The notes beneath the pieces were generated by a model. It was given only the letters and a program-made list of their open reading frames with translations. It was not told where the DNA came from and made no database searches. Shown in pieces: positions 61,101-64,000 of a stretch of DNA of 64,000 nucleotides (its first letter is position 1; each line of letters starts with the position of its first letter). Origin of the DNA: Rhizobium lentis (GTDB lineage: Bacteria; Pseudomonadota; Alphaproteobacteria; Rhizobiales; Rhizobiaceae); NCBI RefSeq assembly GCF_017352135.1, contig NZ_CP071456.1:124001-188000 (forward strand), read 5' to 3'. The position numbers and the translations under genes were made by a program.

Positions 61101-61476
61101 CCGTCCCCATCGGGCTGGCATGGACGGATGCAACTCATTCTTGCATAATTTAGCGCATGAAAATTTATAGGCAAGTGACGGTCGTGTACCTGCGTCAGAA
61201 ACAATACGGCTGTGGATGAAATGCCGCCGACGGAGGCGTGGCACAGGATCGATGCGGTGCAGGCGATGTGGTCAAGTCATCTCCGGCGCATCGACGACGT
61301 GGTGGGATGACGGGATAGGGCTGATGGAAATCACTGCGCCTAGGAATACCGCCATCTCATTAAGGTTTTCCGCGGAAGCGCAGGCCCGCTCTAAGTCTTT
61401 GTATTTACGCAATTCCCGGCAAAAGCGCTTCGCGCTTTGCCGGGGTAAACCGATTGGCAACTTTCCTCAAATTGCT
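61101..61476. other. Upstream region of bgsBA with a palindromic element
   Basis: 376 bases without a supported gene. The part next to bgsB (61140-61210) is AT-rich and likely holds the promoter. The far part (61395-61480) contains a rhizobial-type intergenic repeat with the strong hairpin at 61415-61445. Confidence 0.45.
61415..61445. repeat. Intergenic palindrome
   Basis: CCCGGCAAAAGCGC pairs with GCGCTTTGCCGGGG around a TTC loop with one bulge. The flanking TTTACGCAATTC and CAAATTGCTCTAA stretches are reminiscent of dispersed rhizobial intergenic repeats. It may be a repeat-element remnant or a terminator for the 66-aa gene at 61477. Confidence 0.55.
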
Positions 61477-61677
61477 CTAATGCGGTCGAAGCTTTTTGGT
61501 CGCGATCAGCATGACGAGATCTTCGGAGGCATCTGCGAGCGTCAAGGCCAATTCCGCAGCCGACCATCCACGTTTCTGCAAATCGACGAGCATTTCCACC
61601 ATTGCGATTTCGACTTCTCGTCTGCAGCTCGAAATCGGCGTCAATTCGATATGGTTCTCATCACATGCGGTAGTCAT
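61477..61677 (-). CDS. Small conserved hypothetical protein (66 aa)
   Basis: Protein of 66 residues beginning MTTACDENHIELTPISSCRR and rich in helix-forming residues (EVEIAMVEMLVDLQKRGWSA, then ELALTLADASEDLVMLIATK). ATG at 61677 has a site cggaggctaag; the frame extends to 61728. It has no membrane segment or known motif. I recall similar short proteins in other rhizobia, but no function. Confidence 0.75.
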   Translation of the reverse strand: MTTACDENHIELTPISSCRREVEIAMVEMLVDLQKRGWSAAELALTLADASEDLVMLIATKKLRPH

Positions 61678-62322
61678 CTTAGCCTCCGTTCTGCCATATG
61701 AAAGGGCAGCGTCAAAGAAGTTCGACATTGGGTGGATGTGTTAGGGGTTGCGTGCAGGCCTCGGTCATTACGCATCGACACCGATGGCCTCGGCTGCGCG
61801 CAACCCCTTGCGCGCCATTATTTGCCGATGTCCGGCCTCAGGAGCGTCTCGTATGAATTCTCACAGCGAGCGGTAAGAAATTTTCCTGACGCCCAAGGAT
61901 TGCGCGCAGAATAAGCTCTGTTGCGATCCGCGCCTGTGCAAAGCGCGCACGAATTCTTCTCCGATAGTTCACGACCTATCCTCCTATATTTGCATATTTT
62001 GTTTTGAATAAGTGTCGTCTTACGTTGACGGTGCTTTGACACTACACTGCACCGGCAGTTGCATATTCTTGGAATATCCGAACGTCCTTCGGAATGAACC
62101 ATTGCTTATTTAGATATATGAATAGGACGCAATTGTCGTTATCGCCGCATCCAGAAAATTATCGGTCCGTCCATTTCTGCTCGCCAGGGAATATGATAGG
62201 TAGCTTATGCACGTAAAGCTTTAGCCAATTCCGCTTTGTCGGATGGCTTTCGGTTCAGCCGCGAAACGAATGTTTGCTTCAGTTTCAACAGCCTGGATCG
62301 GCTTATGCGCTGGAGGAATTGG
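61678..62322. other. Long noncoding region with a stable hairpin
   Basis: 645 bases between the 66-aa gene and the AraC gene. Beyond the hairpin at 61744-61807 it is AT-rich (61970-62200) and shows no gene-like frame. It could hold the promoters of both flanking divergent genes and a small RNA. Confidence 0.4.
61744..61807. other. Long imperfect hairpin (candidate structured RNA or palindromic element)
   Basis: Outer arms GGGGTTGCGTGCAG (61744-61757) and CTGCGCGCAACCCC (61794-61807) pair at all 14 positions with one G-T. An inner stem GCCTCGGT (61758-61765) pairs with ACCGA-T-GGC (61780-61788). The single 64-base structure is not inside a gene. Confidence 0.5.
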
Positions 62323-63465
62323 ATGGTTACGGAGTCTGGAGATGACCCCCCTGAGGGACGGCAATGGCCGGCCCATCTGGAGCGGCGGCGCTGGCCGCGC
62401 GAACCGTCCCCACAGAAGGAACACCGGGTGGACGTTGCACCGGCACTGGTGCCCTTGCGATTTTCGACGCACGACCTGCCACCGCAAGAACAGTTCCAGT
62501 CCTGGCGATCACATATGGCCCCGCTTGTGGATGTTCATTTGCCCGACGGAAAATCAGAAGGCGACGGTTTTCTTGCGGAACAGACCGGCTGGCAGCTTGG
62601 CGATATCCTCATCGTTCAGCAGCGCGCGCAGGCATGCAGCTATATTCGCGATCAGGCCATGCTGCGATCGAGCCCAATCGATCACTGGAACGTCGGCGTA
62701 CTGCGCAGCGGCCGTGCCTGGACCGAGGCCAATCGGCATGTAACTGAGACCGGCCCGGGTGAGATATTTTTCAGGTCGCTCGGCTATCCCTACCGCGGGC
62801 GGATGACCGATTCAGTCGCGGTGCTCGTCTTCTTGCCCTATGAACTGTTGACCCGTGATGCGAGTCTTCTGCAGAACGCCAACAACATCGTCTTCTCCGG
62901 TAGCCTGGCTGAATTGCTCGTTAGCTATATCAACGGCCTGGAAGCGAACCTGGGCAATCTGACACTGGAGGAGGTGCCGCGGATCATACGGACGATCGGC
63001 GATATGGTCGTTGCATGCGCTGCATCATCCACAAGTTTGGATCGCGGTCAGGAACAGACCAATACGGGGCTTATGGAGCGGGCGCATCGCTATATTCACC
63101 TCAATCTTCATTCAGATAGCTTGACGCCTGACGTCATGTGCCGTGCGCTGGGCATCTCACGGACGCGACTCTACCAATTGTTCGAAACGAGCGGGGGCGT
63201 CTTCAATTACATTCGCAAGCATCGATTGCTGCAGGCATATGCGGATCTTACGAACCCGGCCGACAACAGGCCGATCTCGGAGATTGCCGAGGCCGCCGGC
63301 TTCGACGTTGCAGCCAATTTCACACGCGCGTTCAGCCATGAATTCGGGCTCAGCCCGCGCGAAGTCCGAAAGACAACAGCCACTGAGCGCCCGGCCATCC
63401 CCGCACCACGCTCGATGCGACGTTTTGGAACAACCATCGGCGATTGGCTGACGTTCGCACGCTAA
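62323..63465 (+). CDS. AraC-family transcriptional regulator (AraC-binding-like sensor)
   Basis: Regulator of 380 residues. The N-terminal half (about 45-235) resembles the AraC_binding_2 sensor type (QFQSWRSHMAPLVDVHLPDG, AWTEANRHVTETGPGEIFFR). The C-terminal HTH region (about 265-360) has RALGISRTRLYQLFETSGGV and ISEIAEAAGFDVAANFTRAF. ATG at 62323 is preferred for its site ctggaggaattgg; the frame opens to 62236. Its target is unknown. Confidence 0.9.
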   Translation: MVTESGDDPPEGRQWPAHLERRRWPREPSPQKEHRVDVAPALVPLRFSTHDLPPQEQFQSWRSHMAPLVDVHLPDGKSEGDGFLAEQTGWQLGDILIVQQRAQACSYIRDQAMLRSSPIDHWNVGVLRSGRAWTEANRHVTETGPGEIFFRSLGYPYRGRMTDSVAVLVFLPYELLTRDASLLQNANNIVFSGSLAELLVSYINGLEANLGNLTLEEVPRIIRTIGDMVVACAASSTSLDRGQEQTNTGLMERAHRYIHLNLHSDSLTPDVMCRALGISRTRLYQLFETSGGVFNYIRKHRLLQAYADLTNPADNRPISEIAEAAGFDVAANFTRAFSHEFGLSPREVRKTTATERPAIPAPRSMRRFGTTIGDWLTFAR

Positions 63466-63628
63466 TGTCGGAAAGCATCAAAAGCTATTGCTATTACTGG
63501 ATATTTTTCAAAAAATTAGGCAGCGGCGTTGCTTGACATTTTCAGGTTCCATAACACAGATTACGCCACAACCACAATCTGCCGTTGATTTTTGGCCTGC
63601 TGAAGTTGCAATGCCTCCTGCATATTTC

Positions 63629-64000
63629 CTAAGGTACCTCGAATTCCGGATCGGATGGAACCTGCATGGCGAGAGCGAGATGATTTGTCTGCGCAGCGAG
63701 CCCGATAATCGTTAGCAGTTCGCCATGTTGGGCATCGGTCATGCCGCGGGCTCGGGCGGCTGCGGTGTGGGATTGAATGCAGTACTGGCAGGCATTAGCG
63801 GTCGACACCGCTATGTAGATCATCTCCCGCGTTAGCGGATCGATGGCGCCGCCTTCGACCGTCATGACCGATTTGAGCGTCTCCCATACCCGCTTGAGAT
63901 TTGCCGGATCGTTTGCAAGAGCACGCCAGAAATTGTTGATGAAATCGGTCTTGCGTGTCGCTCTGATGTCATCGAACACGGCTTGCACGGCTGGAATGGC
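63629..64000 (-). CDS. Carboxymuconolactone decarboxylase (AhpD-like) protein, cut by window end
   Basis: Partial protein: at least 123 residues up to the window edge, with the start outside. It has the AhpD-like CxxC motif in STANACQYCIQSHTAAARA, the redox pair of the CMD family, and the preceding TREMIYIAVS. Typical members act as peroxidase-linked alkylhydroperoxidase partners. The GTG at 63988 is not taken as the start because the frame stays open to the edge and the homology (NNFWRALANDP) begins at the edge. Confidence 0.85.
   Translation of the reverse strand, partial: AIPAVQAVFDDIRATRKTDFINNFWRALANDPANLKRVWETLKSVMTVEGGAIDPLTREMIYIAVSTANACQYCIQSHTAAARARGMTDAQHGELLTIIGLAAQTNHLALAMQVPSDPEFEVP

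Overview
The window is about 61% GC, gene-dense DNA from a member of the Rhizobiaceae, most likely Rhizobium of the etli/leguminosarum group. The evidence is a minCDE operon preceded by a CtrA-type box, a bgsBA-type (curdlan-synthase-like) pair, many ABC sugar and amine transporters paired with oxidoreductases, a DUF1127 gene followed by anti-Shine-Dalgarno (CCTCCTCCC) sRNA hairpins, and rhizobial-type intergenic palindromes. In this group minCDE and bgsBA usually lie on a large secondary replicon (pSymB in Sinorhizobium, large plasmids in Rhizobium), so the window is probably from a chromid. That last step is inference. No rRNA, tRNA, CRISPR array, phage or intact insertion sequence was seen.

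Layout. 0-3 kb: the end of an unknown gene, a small PAS/chemoreceptor-like protein and minC-minD-minE. 3-7.4 kb: a DUF1989-GcvT fusion enzyme divergent from an APC amino-acid permease. 7.4-16 kb: a polyamine-type ABC transporter with an SDR, a divergent LuxR-type regulator, an aldo/keto reductase and an FAD amine oxidase, together a likely amine uptake and oxidation locus. 16-20 kb: a PmtA-like methyltransferase, an OmpR/histidine-kinase pair and a DEDDh exonuclease. 20-20.5 kb: a DUF1127 gene and a four-hairpin CCUCCUCCC sRNA locus. 20.7-30 kb: carbohydrate genes (kduI, kduD, a GntR regulator, a GH94 phosphorylase-like enzyme, a GH20 hexosaminidase) with a broken flagellin fragment between them. 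30-31.9 kb: an AraC regulator divergent from an EamA exporter.

31.9-39.8 kb: two divergent operons. RidA-RpiR-SDR-MFS-ROK is on the minus strand. NTF2-like, MlrC-like and D-threonine-aldolase-like genes are on the plus strand. Together they look like one catabolic unit for an unidentified amino or sugar-amino compound. 39.9-44.4 kb: a methyltransferase/GlxA divergent pair and a Tat-exported metallo-beta-lactamase/LysR divergent pair. 44.4-49.3 kb: a stress or membrane island (conserved 169-aa protein, TspO, DUF378, fasciclin, XRE-cupin regulator, a 293-bp palindromic element, ArsR-AHSA1 pair). It is bounded by two near-identical 230-bp direct copies of part of an ABC ATPase gene, one a pseudogene fragment and one inside the intact gene.

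48.7-54.1 kb: a five-gene sugar ABC transporter operon led by a Gfo/Idh/MocA dehydrogenase. 54.4-57.8 kb: a dienelactone-hydrolase-like protein, a two-subunit DUF606 transporter, a pirin-like bicupin and a 72-aa protein. 57.8-61.1 kb: bgsB-bgsA, predicted to make and export a linear beta-glucan. 61.1-64 kb: palindromic noncoding DNA, a 66-aa conserved protein, an AraC regulator and a carboxymuconolactone-decarboxylase-family gene cut by the window edge.

All family assignments are by reading motifs. No database search was run.
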